Assembly: GCA_933228675.1 (NCBI GenBank)
Contig: OW121740.1
Coordinates: 4,136,001 to 4,200,000, forward strand
Reading direction: 5' to 3'
Origin: Stomorhina lunata
Taxonomy: Eukaryota > Arthropoda > Insecta > Diptera > Rhiniidae
DNA: 64,000 nucleotides
The notes beneath the pieces were generated by a model. That model had not been told where the DNA came from. It was given only the letters and a program-made list of their open reading frames with translations, and did not search any database. How positions within the stretch are numbered: the stretch's first letter is position 1; each line of letters starts with the position of its first letter. Both the position numbers and the translations under genes were made by a program. Positions 1-12,090 of this stretch are shown here, piece by piece.

Positions 1-1230
1 AAACTTAATGTTAAAAAATTGTGTCAACAATTTTTTTAAAGAAGACGAATGAATAATAGAAATTTAAAGATAAATAAGATATAAAGTTTACGACATTGTA
101 TATAAAATACATTCAAAAATAATACAAAAATTAAAATATATCTCTAAAATTATTGAATAAGGAAATATTAAATTTTAGAAAACTAGGTAATATTTCTATT
201 TTAAATAAGACATATATATACCTACTACTTTTCTTTTAAAGAAACATATTATGGCATTTTTTCCTAAGCATTCATATGTAATAAACCTGCATTTTCCATT
301 TTTTTCATAAATTATTAACTTTATATGAACCTAAGCCATTTTTGTTACAATTTTTTTTATTTTCCCATGAAAACGACCTCCTGCCGAGAGAGGGCACTTT
401 GAGATCTGCATGAAAATGAATATTTTGTTAACATTTTTCATGTTAACTTAAATAACAAAAGATGAGCAAAAAAGATTCCATGCATGAAAATAAAAATGAT
501 TTCCAACAAAGTAGACAACACAGGCGTTTGTTAAAAATGTTTTAATAAATAGTGACATTTATTTATATTTTAGCAAATAAAAAAAAAACTGTCTTTTTTA
601 TGCACTTTTGTTTTTTTTATTGTAATATTTTGGGTTTTTTTGGTTGTTTAAAATATTATGCGTTGTTTTGTATTTTTTATCTTTTTTAGGTCATGGAATT
701 GGTTTGGTTTCGAAAAAATAATTGTTATAGTAGTTGGTTTGTTTGTTTTTTCATGTGTTCATTCATTCATTTGACATTGAATATCTTTATTTTTGCAAAT
801 ATCTAGAAAAGAGTGGAAATGGAAAAAGTGAAATTCATATGTTCTGCTTAAAACAAACATTTAATGACTTGTAAAAGTAGTAAAAGTGCTCATCATTTAC
901 ATACATGTTGTTTTGTTACTACGTGGCTCATATTTGTTGAATTTTTAAAACAAAAACTATAGCATACTTTGAGGCTGTAGTTGAAGGTATAGATTTGCTG
1001 CAATGTGGTTTAAGAAGGAAAAAAGAAAATACTTTTTAGAATGTTTATTAAAACAAATAAGACATCAATTTACTAAACATTTTGTAACGGAAAGAACGTT
1101 TTTTAAATCCATAGCACCAAAATGTGATTTTTTGCATTTTTATTTGATATGTTAATAAATATAGTAGGGTTGCCTGATATTTACATATGTATATAGCTTT
1201 TATTTAGCCGTCTAGTTTACAGCATAAGTA
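1..1230. other. AT-rich unique non-coding DNA
   Basis: No domain-bearing frame or repeat family recognised. The stretch has T-rich and A-rich runs and one minus-strand copy of the dispersed CCTAAAAGTATGC-type motif at 961-975. The words GGGTTGCCTGATATTTA near 1167 recur at about 5736 beside a SINE tail, so the DNA just before the family A insertion may be an old SINE margin. Confidence 0.6.
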
Positions 1231-2040
1231 AACAAGTAAGAAAGTGCTATAGTCGGTCAAGCCCGACCATACGATACCCTTCACCACTTAGATCCAAGGT
1301 GTTCTTTTTCCTGTATTAAGACAAATATTTGCTAAATTTTGTCATCATACAAACATATTCTCAAAAATTATACATTTAAGCTGTTTCCGCCATTTGGACT
1401 TATATGAGAGTTAGGGTCAAATGTGGACAGATTATTATGAAATTTTTCAAACTGATTACAGTTGCTACAAAAGTTATGTATGCAAAAACTAAACTTTAAA
1501 TTGTCATTATCTTCGGATTTACGAGCGTTTTAATGAATTTTGTCTCATTTAGTGCGTTTTGAGAAAAGAGTTTGTAATGGAGGTATGGTCAAATGTGGAC
1601 CGATTTCAACGAAATTTGGTACAGTGATTTAGGTTTACATGAGTAGTATCTCTTTTAAATTTCATGAAAAAACATTGATTTTTGTGGCCAATATATCAAT
1701 TCCGGGAAGTGGGACCTATGGGAGGTACCATAAATAATGAATCGACTTTGATGAATTTCAATAGCCATGGTCCTATTATCAAAAAAAAAAAAATGATCTG
1801 TACGAAATTTCATCAGATTATCTTTAGAATTACGACCTGTAGTTTGATTAAAAGGTTTACATGGGGGTCCAGCCAGCCAGACGGTGGGACGGACGGACAT
1901 CGCTAAATCGACTCAGAAAGTGATTCTAAGACTATTGGTATACTAAAAGATGGGTCTAAGAAAAATATTTCTATGCGCTACATACATCAGCACAAACTTA
2001 TAATACCCTTTCCATCTATGGTGGTGAAGGGTATAAAAAT
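1231..2040 (+). repeat. Family A dispersed repeat, copy 1 (complete)
   Basis: About 810 bp. It opens with AAGTAAGAAAGTGCTATAGT, then a small hairpin (GTCGG / CCGAC) and ATACCCTTCACCAC. It closes with ATACCCTTTCC, a short loop and GGTGGTGAAGGGTATAAAA, so the 3' end folds as a hairpin and also inversely repeats the 5' end. The 3' third has the CCAGCCAGCCAGACGG-type run followed by GACATCGCTAAATCGACTC. Copies lie at 17266 and 24075. The short opposite-strand frame over 1655-1900 is shared by two copies simply because the repeat is shared; it has no recognisable domain. Class unknown to me; the 3' hairpin suggests a non-autonomous DNA or Helitron-like element, but that is only inference. Confidence 0.85.
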
Positions 2041-2122
2041 AGTGTTGTATACTTTGTGGAGGTAAGTGGATATTACTCTTATAATGATTCACAATTTCAC
2101 AAATCGGTTTCTCTTTTTAATT

Positions 2123-2272
2123 TATTTATTCAACAGGATTAGACAGATGGCGCTACTAGGTTATATGTATAAATATTATTGGGCCAAATCTTTAATGGGG
2201 GCAAAAATGTTGGAATATTGTTAGTCTGGAGCATACGGCTCCCCATTCTAGACATTAAATCAAGATTTGAGC

Positions 2273-2303
<31 letters not shown>

Positions 2304-2513
2304 TCAGATAATGAGCTGCATCCGATTCTAGTTTTAAACTTATTGAAAGGGGCCAACGTTTTAACTCCGAACGGCAAATGCATAAGTTAGAGATGTTTTA
2401 CATAGCCTAAGACCCACTTTAAGTGGGTCTGGCCGGGGATCGAACTTGGGACCTCTGGTATGCTAGGCGGATGACATAGCTGCTATACCCGGCGGTTCAC
2501 ATTTCAGCTCTAT
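2123..2513 (-). mobile_element. tRNA-headed SINE, copy 1
   Basis: Read on the minus strand, the head (about 2513 down to 2402) has an A-box-like TAGCAGCTATG, an anticodon-arm-like CGCCTAGCATACCAGAGG and a B box AAGTTCGATCCCCGG. The arm and B box resemble tRNA-Ala(AGC). A body of about 280 bp follows, ending at CCTGTTGAATAAATAAATTA, a typical AT-rich SINE tail. The same order is seen at 5735-6256 (minus), 18237-18455 (plus) and 36495-36705 (minus). The body is interrupted by a TA microsatellite. Confidence 0.78.
2273..2300. repeat. (TA)14 microsatellite
   Basis: Fourteen uninterrupted TA units inside the SINE body. The SINE copy at 5735 has a shorter TATA-rich stretch at the same place, so this expanded after insertion. 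Confidence 0.97.
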
Positions 2514-2983
2514 TTGATATAGCGGCTGCAAACATGGATTAATGAAATATGTGAGTTAGGCAATATTACTACTTTATTTTAGACTAATTAAGACTTAACA
2601 TAGAATGGATTTAAAAGATTTATAATGGAATTGTTATATTACATTTTTTTCCATGATAATACTTTCATGCCAGAAGACAGCTCGAAGTAATTTTTTTATC
2701 ATTTCGCATAGACAAATAAACCCCTTTATTGTTTAAGGCTTAAATAGAAACCTAGTAAAAGCTATTGGATATTTCATTAGAACATGGTCCCTTTAAATCA
2801 AAATTCTTGAAAAGTGCGGATATGTCCAATGGTTATAAAACAATGAGTTTTTTGGCTTATACCCTCAAATTCTAGACATCTCGTTAATTAAAATGTTAAG
2901 GTGGTATTTTTCTCATAGTGTAGGATATGCTAAATCACACATATGTATGCATTTTTTATGCATATGTAAATATTACTAACATT
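2514..2983. other. Unique AT-rich spacer
   Basis: No feature recognised between the SINE and the family C element. Flanking TAACATT precedes the C element TIR. Confidence 0.6.
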
Positions 2984-4287
2984 CCCAGCAAAACTTTGGT
3001 AATAGCAAGTACTCTGATAACTGGTTACCTTGTAACGACTACAACATACCATCCGAATAAATAATAAGTTATTACAGAAGTACTTATTTGTAATTTAGAT
3101 GGTAATTTAAACTGAATGGCCCCGGTTCAAATCCCACCAAGGGCAACAATTTTTTTTAGTTTTTTTTTATTAAGAGAGTCTTTTTAAATGATTTTTGAAT
3201 TTTTAGAACTTAAATATTATCTTCTGTAAAAAAAAAAAATTGTAAAACTAACTCACGTTAATGAAAAAATACCATCATGAGTCAATTTTGATTATGTAGG
3301 GGATGTTGAATACCAAACACGATTCTAATTGGTCTTAACTTGGTAAGCCCAACTTATCTGGGTCATCCTTCATCTCAACTGTGGACACACACCTCCTCAT
3401 GGTATCACCCGGGGAGCTAGTTTAACACCCATTAATATTGTGAGTTAACATGTTCCGAGAGTTGTCCCATAAGATTGATAAAAATGGGTTAGGATTACGG
3501 GCTAGTAACCCTCTCTTGAAAAAAAATACAATGAAGAGGATAAAATTGGAATTGAAATGTCCGACTACCTAATGTTAGAGAAGGATGTCCGAAACTTCGA
3601 TAGAAAGACCAAGTAGAGGGACATTTTTCAAAGCTTGGCCTATAAAATTGGAAAATATTCGCACAAGATCGAAATCCATGGAATTCTAAAATATGCTCGA
3701 ACTTTGACCTTAACAGGTTGTAACATTTAAGTAACTAAGAGTCAATCTTATGTAAAAACTTACACAAAAATGAAGATTTCAATTGTTTAAGTTTTAAAAT
3801 AATTTTAAAAAAGTTTTAAAATAATTACAAAAAAATCGTATAAAAATATTTTTCCAAAAATTACAACAAAGCAAAAAAAAAGCAGGGAAAAACAAAGTTA
3901 TTTTCACATGATTTTGAATCTAAAAATAAAAATTGTTTGTATTAATTATAAGCTGCTAAGTTTTCAACATATGAAGTAGCTCAGTGGAAGAGTCTCTGCC
4001 TAGCAGTCGGAGGGTCTGGGTTCGAGCCCCCATGGGATCATAAAAAAATTTGTATTTCGTTTAAAAATATATGTTTTTAATAAAACAACAACAAAAAAGT
4101 TGTCGCTGTTGTTGTTGTTGCTTTCAAATTGCTTACCCAAGTCATTACTTTTCTGCAATTGGTAAGTACTTGCCTTCAATGACATCCCCATGTTAATGTA
4201 ATGACTTAAACAACGAATGAGTAAGTAGTTCGTGTTTAATAGTTTAACTGTTTAACTCATTATTTGGTAATGAAAAGTTTTACTGGG
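2984..4287 (+). mobile_element. Family C TIR element, copy 1 (1.3 kb, non-autonomous)
   Basis: Bounded by CCCAGCAAAACTTTGGTAAT on the left and the inverse, AAAAGTTTTACTGGG, on the right; TIR about 15 bp. A second copy at 7678-8953 is near-identical along almost its whole length. Inside are a left B-box-like GGTTCAAATCCCACC and a right tRNA-like stretch at 3972-4040 (GAAGTAGCTCAGTGG, then GGGTTCGAGCCCCC). No transposase frame. Only 2-bp flanks match (TT here, AA at copy 2), so superfamily is left open. Confidence 0.85.
3968..4042 (+). pseudogene. tRNA-like module inside family C
   Basis: The A box TAGCTCAGTGG and B box GGTTCGAGCC are close to consensus and spaced as in a tRNA. The anticodon arm is imperfect (loop near CCTAGCAGT) and the acceptor and T stems do not pair fully, so it is not a working tRNA. 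An A-run follows it. It is either a SINE head captured by the element or an RNA polymerase III promoter relic. The second copy, at 8633-8704, differs at a few bases. Confidence 0.55.
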
Positions 4288-5734
4288 TTTCTATTTATTT
4301 TGTATTTGTAATGTTCTATATATTGTAACTGTATGCATTGTTAATGCTCTATTTTTTGGTATTGTTTTTATTTTTTTCCAAACAAAATCTAAAAAAGGCT
4401 TAATATTTAAGGATATATACGTATACATATGTATATACTATATAGGACATACTAAAATACAGCTAAAACATGGAATATTTTTACATAAACTCTCGCATAG
4501 ATTCAGTTTGACAAACAAATGAAAATCATGCATATGTAAATGTAATTATACAAGGATTTACATATGTATTAGTTGTGTGAACAATAGCAAATGCGTGTAT
4601 ATAGAGACATAAATAAGTATATAGGGTATTTCCAACATAAATAATAATAAAAAAAAAACTGGTAAATACACTAACATCTATCCCAAGTACAAATAACTCA
4701 TTTATATTTTATTAAAGTGTAAATGTAAGTGTTAGTGCATACTCGTATATACATACATATATACTTTCATACATGCAAATTGTGGTTATTGTCATTTATA
4801 ATTCAAGGATATTTTCATTTATTTTATTTTATGTACTTTTCAAATACTACGATAATAATACTTGTATAGTTTTGAAAATACGACTATAGGACTATAGGAA
4901 CAAAAGTATACAAATGTTTCTGTTTTAGTTGTTATATATTTTGTTTAAAGAATTGTTTTGTTACATATTTATTTAAATTCTTTTTAGCATATTTTATGTA
5001 TGTATTTTGTTTGGCATTGCTGCTGCTGTTGGTATTTTGTGGTTTTCAACAACAAAGATTTGCCTTTTAAAAGTGTTTTACAACTAAAAAAAATAACAAC
5101 AAATTGAAATACATTGTAAATTACAATAATGGTTAAACAAATCTGGCCATATGTTTTTCTCGTCCTTTTCCATTTTTTTGTTTACCAACACCATCATACA
5201 TTTTTAATTATTTGAAAAATGTAATGAAACAGTTAATTAGTAGTTTGTGTTTTCTTTATAGTTTTACATTTGTCGTCATTTATAATGAATGACTGCGACC
5301 TTCTGCTGTTTTTAATGTTTTCTATTAAAGTTTTAATTATATTTATTTTAGAAATTGTTTTCAATTGTTATATTTAGGCTGAGTTTAATGTTATATATAA
5401 GCATGTCCTTCAAAGAAATCTCTGCTTTTTGCTTCTTTTGCTTTTGGCTTTTAGTTTTGCCATTGAATTGAATTTGTTTAATTAAGAAACCACTGCAGGT
5501 TAGAATTGTTTTAAACTTAATTGGAATTATTTCAGATATTGATTTAATATTAATTAACATGCATTTAATTGATATTGCATTTACTTATTTATCTACGTAT
5601 ATGAATCTTTTAAAAGAGATTAAATACATGTTATATATTGTAATTAATTTAAGGTAATTATGTAAAATCGAAGATTGTAGATTTTAATTTAATTTACAAT
5701 TAGGTTAAGCTCAATTAAATGCTAATAAATATAA
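4288..5734. other. Unique AT-rich DNA
   Basis: Only short frames without domains. Holds (TA)n/ACATA-rich patches around 4400-4800 and a CTGCTGCTGTTGG opa-like run near 5020. Nothing else supported. Confidence 0.6.
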
Positions 5735-6256
5735 TTGGGTTGCCTGATATTTATTTATTTAATAAATTTATTCAACAGGATGAGACAAAAGTTTCTATTG
5801 AAACTCATATGTAGATGTCGCTATTAGTTTATATGTGTAAATTTTATTGGGCCAAATCTGAGATAATATTGTTCGTCTGGATCAAACGGCTGCCCTTTCC
5901 AGATATTGAGTCAAAATTTGAGCTCTATATAAATATATATGTATATATATAATTCCCTGACAACATTTCAATTGGTACAAAGGGTTATTCTCTCAGACAA
6001 TAAGCTGCATCTGATTCTATTTTTGGACCCATGGAAAGGGACCTACATTTTAACTCCAACTCCGGACGGCAATGTATTAGTTAGAGAAGTTTTATATAGC
6101 CTAATACTCAATAACCAGTGACTAACTGAGTTAGGAGGTGAACCGCCGCTATTATTTTTTTCAAGTGGGTCTGGCCGGGGTTTGAACTTGCGACCTCTGG
6201 TATGCTAGGCGGATGACATAGCTGCTATACCATGGCTGTTCACATTTGAGCTCTAC
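5735..6256 (-). mobile_element. tRNA-headed SINE, copy 2
   Basis: On the minus strand the head runs from about 6256 (AGAGCTCAAATGTGAAC) through TAGCAGCTATG, CGCCTAGCATACCAGAGG and the B-box region, here CAAGTTCAAACCCCGG. The body (GAATCAGATGCAGCTTATTG and neighbours) matches the other copies. The tail is ATAAATAAATA. This is the longest copy (~0.5 kb) and best defines the family. An insertion of about 30 bases, T-rich on the plus strand, lies next to the head at ~6135-6165. Confidence 0.78.
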
Positions 6257-6298
6257 TAAACACAAGTAATACTGATTAGTGTAATGACAGAAACTTTT

Positions 6299-7668
6299 AA
6301 GGTAAACAATTTTTCTATAAAATTTTTTTTGGTGTAAAAATATTTCTATAGAAAATTTTTTGGCACAAAAATTTTTCTATAGAAACTTTAGTACAAAAAT
6401 TTTCTATAGAAAATTTTTAGATAATAAAATTTGTTAATATAAAATTTTTTTTTTGGTATAAAAATTTTTCTACACAAAATTTTTGCTATAAAAAATTGTC
6501 TATAGAAATTTTTTTTGATACAAACATTTTTCTATACAAAATTTATTTATTTTATATAAACATTTTTCTAAAGAATTTTTTTTGGTAAAAAAATAAAAAA
6601 AATTTCTATAGAAAATTTTTTGGTATAAAAATTTTTTGATATAAAAATTATTCTATAAAAATTTTTTTTGGTATAAAAATTTTTCCATAGATAAATTTTT
6701 GGTATAACAACTTTATTTATAAAAAAAAACTATTGAAAAAAATTTTAATATATACAGAAAAATTTTTCTATAGGAAAATTTTTGGTATATACAGAAAATT
6801 TTTTTTATAGTTTTTTTTTTGGTATACAAACTTTTCTATAGAAAATTTTTTTGTATTAAAATTTTTCTTTACAAAATTTTTTTGTACAAACATTTTTTAT
6901 AGAAATTTTTTCGTATTAAATTTTTCTATACAAAATTTTTTGGTACAAAAATTTTTCTATATAAAATTTTCAATAGAAAATTTGTTGGTACCAAAAATTT
7001 TTCCATAGAAAATTGTTTGATATAAAGATTTTTCTATATAATTTTTTTTGGTATACAAATTTTTCTACACAAAACTTTTTGGTATACAAATTTTTTGGTA
7101 CACAAATTTTTCTATACAAAATTTTTTGATATAAAAAATTAGCTATGGAAAATTTATTTTAGTATACAAATTTTTCTATAGAAAGTTTTTTGGTTTAAAC
7201 ATTTTTTGGTATAAAAAATTTTCTATAGAAAACTTGTTATAACCAAAAATTTTTTTTAGAAAAATTTTTATACAAAAATTGTTCTATAGAAAATTTTTGG
7301 GTATATAAATGTTTCCTTAGAAAATTTTTTTAGTATAAAAATTTTTATAAAGAAAATATTTTGGTATAACAATTTTTCTATAAAAAAAATTTTGGGTGTA
7401 AAAATTTTTCTGTAGAAATTTTTTTGAAATTTTTTTTGGTATACAAATTTTTCTATAAAAAATTTTTTGGTACAAAAATTTTTCTATAAAAATTTTTTGG
7501 TACAAAAATTCTATACGAAATTTTTTGATTTAAAAAAAAAAGCAAATTTTTTGAATTTTTTTGTTTGTGCAAAAATTTTGCAATACAAAGTTTTTCTTTA
7601 CTTTTTACTTTTCTATAGAAAAAATTTGGGTTTAAAATTTTTCTAAGAAAATTTTTCATTTTAAAGAT
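6299..7668. repeat. A/T minisatellite array 1 (31-bp period, degenerate)
   Basis: About 1.4 kb of diverged units built on TTTTTCTATAGAAAATTTTT followed by GGTATAAAA. Regular units repeat every 31 bases; many have single-base indels. It stops a few bases before the second family C element. Frames over 7317-7746 are translations of the array (Phe/Tyr/Lys/Ile runs), not genes. Confidence 0.9.
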
Positions 7669-7677
7669 TTTAATAAA

Positions 7678-8953
7678 CCCAGCAAAACTTTTGTAATGGC
7701 AAGAACTCTGATAACTGGTTACCTTGTAACGACTACAACATACCATCCGAATAAATAATAAGTTATTACAGAAGTACTTATTTGTAATTAAGATGGTAAT
7801 TTAAACTGAATGGTCCCGGTTCAAATCCCACCAAGGGCAACAATTTTTTTTAGTTTTTTTTTTATTAAAAAGAGTCGTTTTAAATGATTTTTGAATTTTA
7901 AGAACTTAAATATTATTTTCTGTAAAAAAAATTTGTAAAACTAACTCACGTTAATGAAAAAATACTATGATGAGACAATTTTGATTATCTAGGGGATGTT
8001 GAATACCAAACACGATTCTAATTGGTCTTAACTTGGTAAGCCCAACTTATCTGGGTCATCCTTCATCTCAACTGTGGACACACACCTCCTCATGGTATCA
8101 CCCGGGGAGCTAGATTAACACCCATTAATATTGTGAGTTAACATATTCCGAGAGTTGTCCCATAAGATCGGTAAAAATGGGTTAGGATTACGGGCTAGTA
8201 ACCCTCTCTTGAAAAAAAATACAATGAAGAGGATAAAATTAGAATTGAAATGTCCCACTACCTAATGTTAGAGGAGGATGTCCGAAACTTCGATAGAAAG
8301 ACCAAAAAAAATTGGAGAATATTCGCACAAGATCGAAATCCATGGAATTCTAAAATATGCTCGGACTTTGACCTTAACAGGTTGTAACATTTAAGTAAGT
8401 AAGAGTCAATCTTATGTAAAAACTTATACAAAAAAGAAGATTTAAATTGTTTAAATTTTAAAATAATTTTAAAAATGTTTTAAAATAATTACAAAAAATC
8501 GTATAAAAATATTTTTCCAAAAATTACAACAAATCAAAAAAAAAGCAGGGAAAAACAAAGTTATTTTCACATGATTTTGGATCTAAAAATAAAAATTGTT
8601 TATATTAATTATAAGCTGCTAAGTTTTCAACATATGAAGTAGCTCAGTGGAAGAGTCTCTGCCTAGCAGTCGGAGGGTCTGGGTTCAAGCCCCCCATGGG
8701 ATCATAAAAAAAATTTTGTATTTCGTTTAAAAATATATGTTTTTAATAAAACAACAACAAAAAAGTTGTTGCTGTTGTTGTTGTTGCTTTCAAGTTGCTT
8801 ACCCAAGTCATTGCTTTTCTGCAATTGGTAAGTACTTGCCTCCAATGACATCCCCATGTTAATGTAATGACTTAAACAGCGAATGAGTAAGTAGCTCGTG
8901 TTCAATAGTTTAACTGTTTAACTCATTATTTGGTAATGAAAAGTTTTACTGGG
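7678..8953 (+). mobile_element. Family C TIR element, copy 2
   Basis: 1276 bp from CCCAGCAAAACTTTTGTAAT to AAAAGTTTTACTGGG. Near-identical to copy 1 and in the same orientation, with a ~20-bp deletion near 8305 and scattered substitutions. Same two tRNA-like modules (GGTTCAAATCCCACC near 7819; tRNA-like at about 8635-8702). Inserted at the edge of array 1. No transposase frame. Confidence 0.86.
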
Positions 8954-11545
8954 AATTTTTTGTTTTTTAATTTTTTTAATTATTTTTTTGGATTTTTCTG
9001 TAAGGAAAATGATTTCTATTGAATACGTCGGGTTTTTGAGAAAACTTTACAAATATATTATTTTAAAAGATTTTTTAGAGTATCTAGTTTTAAACAAAAA
9101 ATGGTGATGAGTCGAGATTTCAAGAATATATCAACAAATCTTCTTCTTTTTTTTTTTGAGTCATTTTCAATAAATGATGGAATGAAAAATATAACTTAAA
9201 ATAAATTTGTTTGACCCTAACAATGGCTTTAGTCAAGAATTCATGGTATTTTGTTATGCATTTCCACCATCACTGGCTGAAAACCTAAAAGGTCATTTTA
9301 TAGAATTCCTCATAATTTATTATCACGGTCATTATACAAATTCAATTCACCGCAAACTCAACAAATTTTCCGTGAAATTTAAACCGTAAATAAATAGAAA
9401 AGGAAAACTAAAGTTCTATAGAATATAAACAAATTTAATAACCCTGAAATTTATGCTGAATATAAATAAAAAATAATGTTTATAAAATGAAAACTTTACG
9501 GTTAAGTCCATAGTCCTTTTTTGTTTCACACGCATACTCACACACACACACAGACCAATAGAACTAACGTGGTTTTATATTTTTGCACTTGCAGTTTTTT
9601 TTAATTCATTTTATTTGCTTGTTTTCAAATTTTTTTATTCCATGATTATTTTTTATTCATCTTTGCAAAAAAACGTTTTGTCTCGTCATGAAAGTGAGCG
9701 GTTGGCAACCGCATAGAAATTGTATTCAGTGCAAAATTTTCAATTCAATATATGGTCTTGCTCGCTCACTCTATTTGAAATTTTCCTTTTAGATACTAAA
9801 TATATAAGAGTGTATATATTTGTGTTCATGTAAGTCTACATACGAATGAGTATGGTTGTCTGTGTTAAATGACATGTAGCATTTCAATGTTGAAAAGTTG
9901 AATAAATATTGTAAAAGTAGTGGCCAAGTCGGGTTGCCAGCAATTTGACCTATAATTATTTATTTTAAAAATAACAAGTATTTTCATATAGAAGCCACAC
10001 AAAGTATTTCATTGTATGTCAAGTAAGGCCTGATCAGTGAAACATTCTAAGCGAAAATCTGTTTGCATCAAAAATCATATAGGTTAAATTGTAAACCATG
10101 CTATAATATCCATATATATGTTATGAATTCTAAAATCTTGTGCTAAATGTGTATTGGTGTATAAATGCAGAAAAAAAGTGTGACTGCAGGTGTATGTTAT
10201 ACGTTTGCGTATGTCAATGCTTGCCAATGGTGGAAAATTTCATTACGCACCTTGACTTACAAAATTGCCTTTAAAAAGCATTTTATAAAAAACGCAAAAA
10301 CTACGACATCACAGCAGCATCTAAAAAACTCTATAAGAATAGAGAAAATGTAGAAATTGTTATAGAATGAAATAGGGAAAAATAGGAAAAAAAACCTTAT
10401 AAATCAAACGTTTGAACTCTTATGCAATTTCGGGGAAACAGTTAGAAAACTGAGTTTATTAAAATACTAAATCCGTAAAAGATGCTGCTGTTGTTGCCAA
10501 AGAAATCGAGAAAATTGCAAAAAAACAAGAAGAAAAAAATCGAAATTAAACGACAACAAGAATAGAATTGAGTTTCAAATTGAAAATGTCACCAAGAGGT
10601 ATTAGCAGAAATGCACACACACACAAGGACATAAGAACATACGTATTTACCAAAAGTCAGACGGAAACTAATACAAATATACTCGTTCATAGATAAAAAA
10701 AAAGTTAATAAGAAATTTAGCGAGTTTGTGTATTAGTATTTAGTCGTAAAGGTAAAATCTATTGAAATTTTTAAATTGATTTTTAAGTCTTTTTTGTAGT
10801 GTTGAATTTAATTATTAAGGACTTGTAAGAAGAGTTTAAAACTTTTTAATATTAATTTTAGCATTTAAAAGTTTTATGAGAAAATTTACTTTTAGCAGAA
10901 TTAAAAAAAATCGATTTCTTAAAGAAAATTTGGTTTTTCGATAAAGCCCAATTAAAAAAAAAAATGTGGCATAAATTTAGTCTTTTTGAGTAAATATTTG
11001 TTTTTTTTTTATTTCTACAAAATTTCTTTTTATTTTCATATTGCAAAGAAAACATGGTGGTTTTTTGGGAAAATAATAAATTGATTTAAAAGAATCTCAA
11101 GCTGTGATGTAAAATTGTGTATTTATCTCATCCTGTTTGGTTGTTGTTGTCTCCAATTGCAAATAAAAAAATATTTATTGCTTTGTCTTGTTGTTTTGGG
11201 ACTAATAGGAGTTTTAAATGAAATCGTTTGATGTTTGGAACATACTCATTAAATTTTATATGAAAAGAGGCTATAATCAAAGTGCAAGTCCTACTAAAAG
11301 CACAGGTCATAGTCAAAATGAAGTCGCAGTCAAAAAGGAAGTTGTATTAGAAGTACAAGTCATAGTCAAAGTCATTCAATTCATGCTTAAGCCGATTTGT
11401 TAGTATGCATTTGTTTTTTCTTCTAATTATAATATCAAAAGATTCAAATCGAATATCCGAAAACACTACTTCATTTATTCTTCTTCTCAAAACCCTTTTC
11501 CTACTACTGAGTGTGGGTCAAATAAAAAAAACAAAAAAAGAACAC
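8954..11545. other. Unique AT-rich DNA with one odd palindrome
   Basis: No gene supported. Holds a CA microsatellite near 9538-9552 and a second CACACACACACA near 10612. A perfect 15-bp palindrome with central base (GCGGTTGGCAACCGC) lies at 9698-9712 in a less AT-rich patch (9670-9780). The frames at 10165, 11218 and 11405 have no recognised domain. Confidence 0.6.
9698..9712. promoter_or_regulatory. 15-bp palindrome, possible protein-binding site
   Basis: GCGGTTG and CAACCGC are exact reverse complements around one central G. The surrounding 100 bp is richer in G+C than its neighbours and contains GCTCGCTCACTC. A binding function is inference only. Confidence 0.3.
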
Positions 11546-11830
11546 GGCCTAAATCGCTGCATTCGATATCGACCAAAATGTATAGGATATTTTTGTATAG
11601 CATTTGTATAGCATACTTTAGGTATATTTTAAGTAAGATATAATATGATATTATGACATAAAGTTATAGATAGAAAGAATTGGAACTAAACATTTTGACA
11701 AACATAGGGATATAATTAGATTTTTATTAAACTTCTTGTAAAATATATTATTTTGAAAATCCCTAAGGTATGTTACACATTATTTGCTTGCCGGGGTTTA
11801 CGATAGATATCAAATACGACAATTTGGCCC
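11546..11830 (+). mobile_element. Family D, type 2 TIR element
   Basis: Left end GGCCTAAATCGCTGCATTCG followed by ATATCGACC; right end GATAGATATCAAATACGACA followed by ATTTGGCCC. Interior matches the type 2 copy at 18644 (TAGCATACTTTAGG near the left; CCCTAAGGTATGTTACAC near the right). 285 bp, no coding capacity. Confidence 0.8.
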
Positions 11831-12090
11831 ATATTAAAAAACTGTTTTTGTAATTGGGTGAAATTAAAATTTTTTGAATGAAAACGGATTAAAAGTTGTT
11901 AAAAAATCCATTTATTATTTAAAAAAAAACTTGAAAATCAAACTTTGTACTGCCATAAAATTTGAATCAAAGCGTAATTCAAAATGTGTATACAAAATTT
12001 CATCGAAATCGGAGATGGTGTAGTTTAGTACTTAGTTACTTAAATAAAATATATTTACAACCTATTAAGATCAAAAGTCGAGAATATTTA

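Noticed and set aside
3968..4042. Functional tRNA gene
   Set aside because: A and B boxes are good but acceptor and T stems do not pair, the anticodon loop is irregular, and it is repeated inside a transposon.
7317..7746. Phe/Tyr/Lys/Ile-rich frames
   Set aside because: Direct translations of the 31-bp A/T array; the same occurs at 25616, 48373, 48454 and 58425.
2984..8953. piggyBac assignment for family C (CCC...GGG ends)
   Set aside because: No TTAA at either copy's borders (CATT/TTTC and TAAA/AATT).
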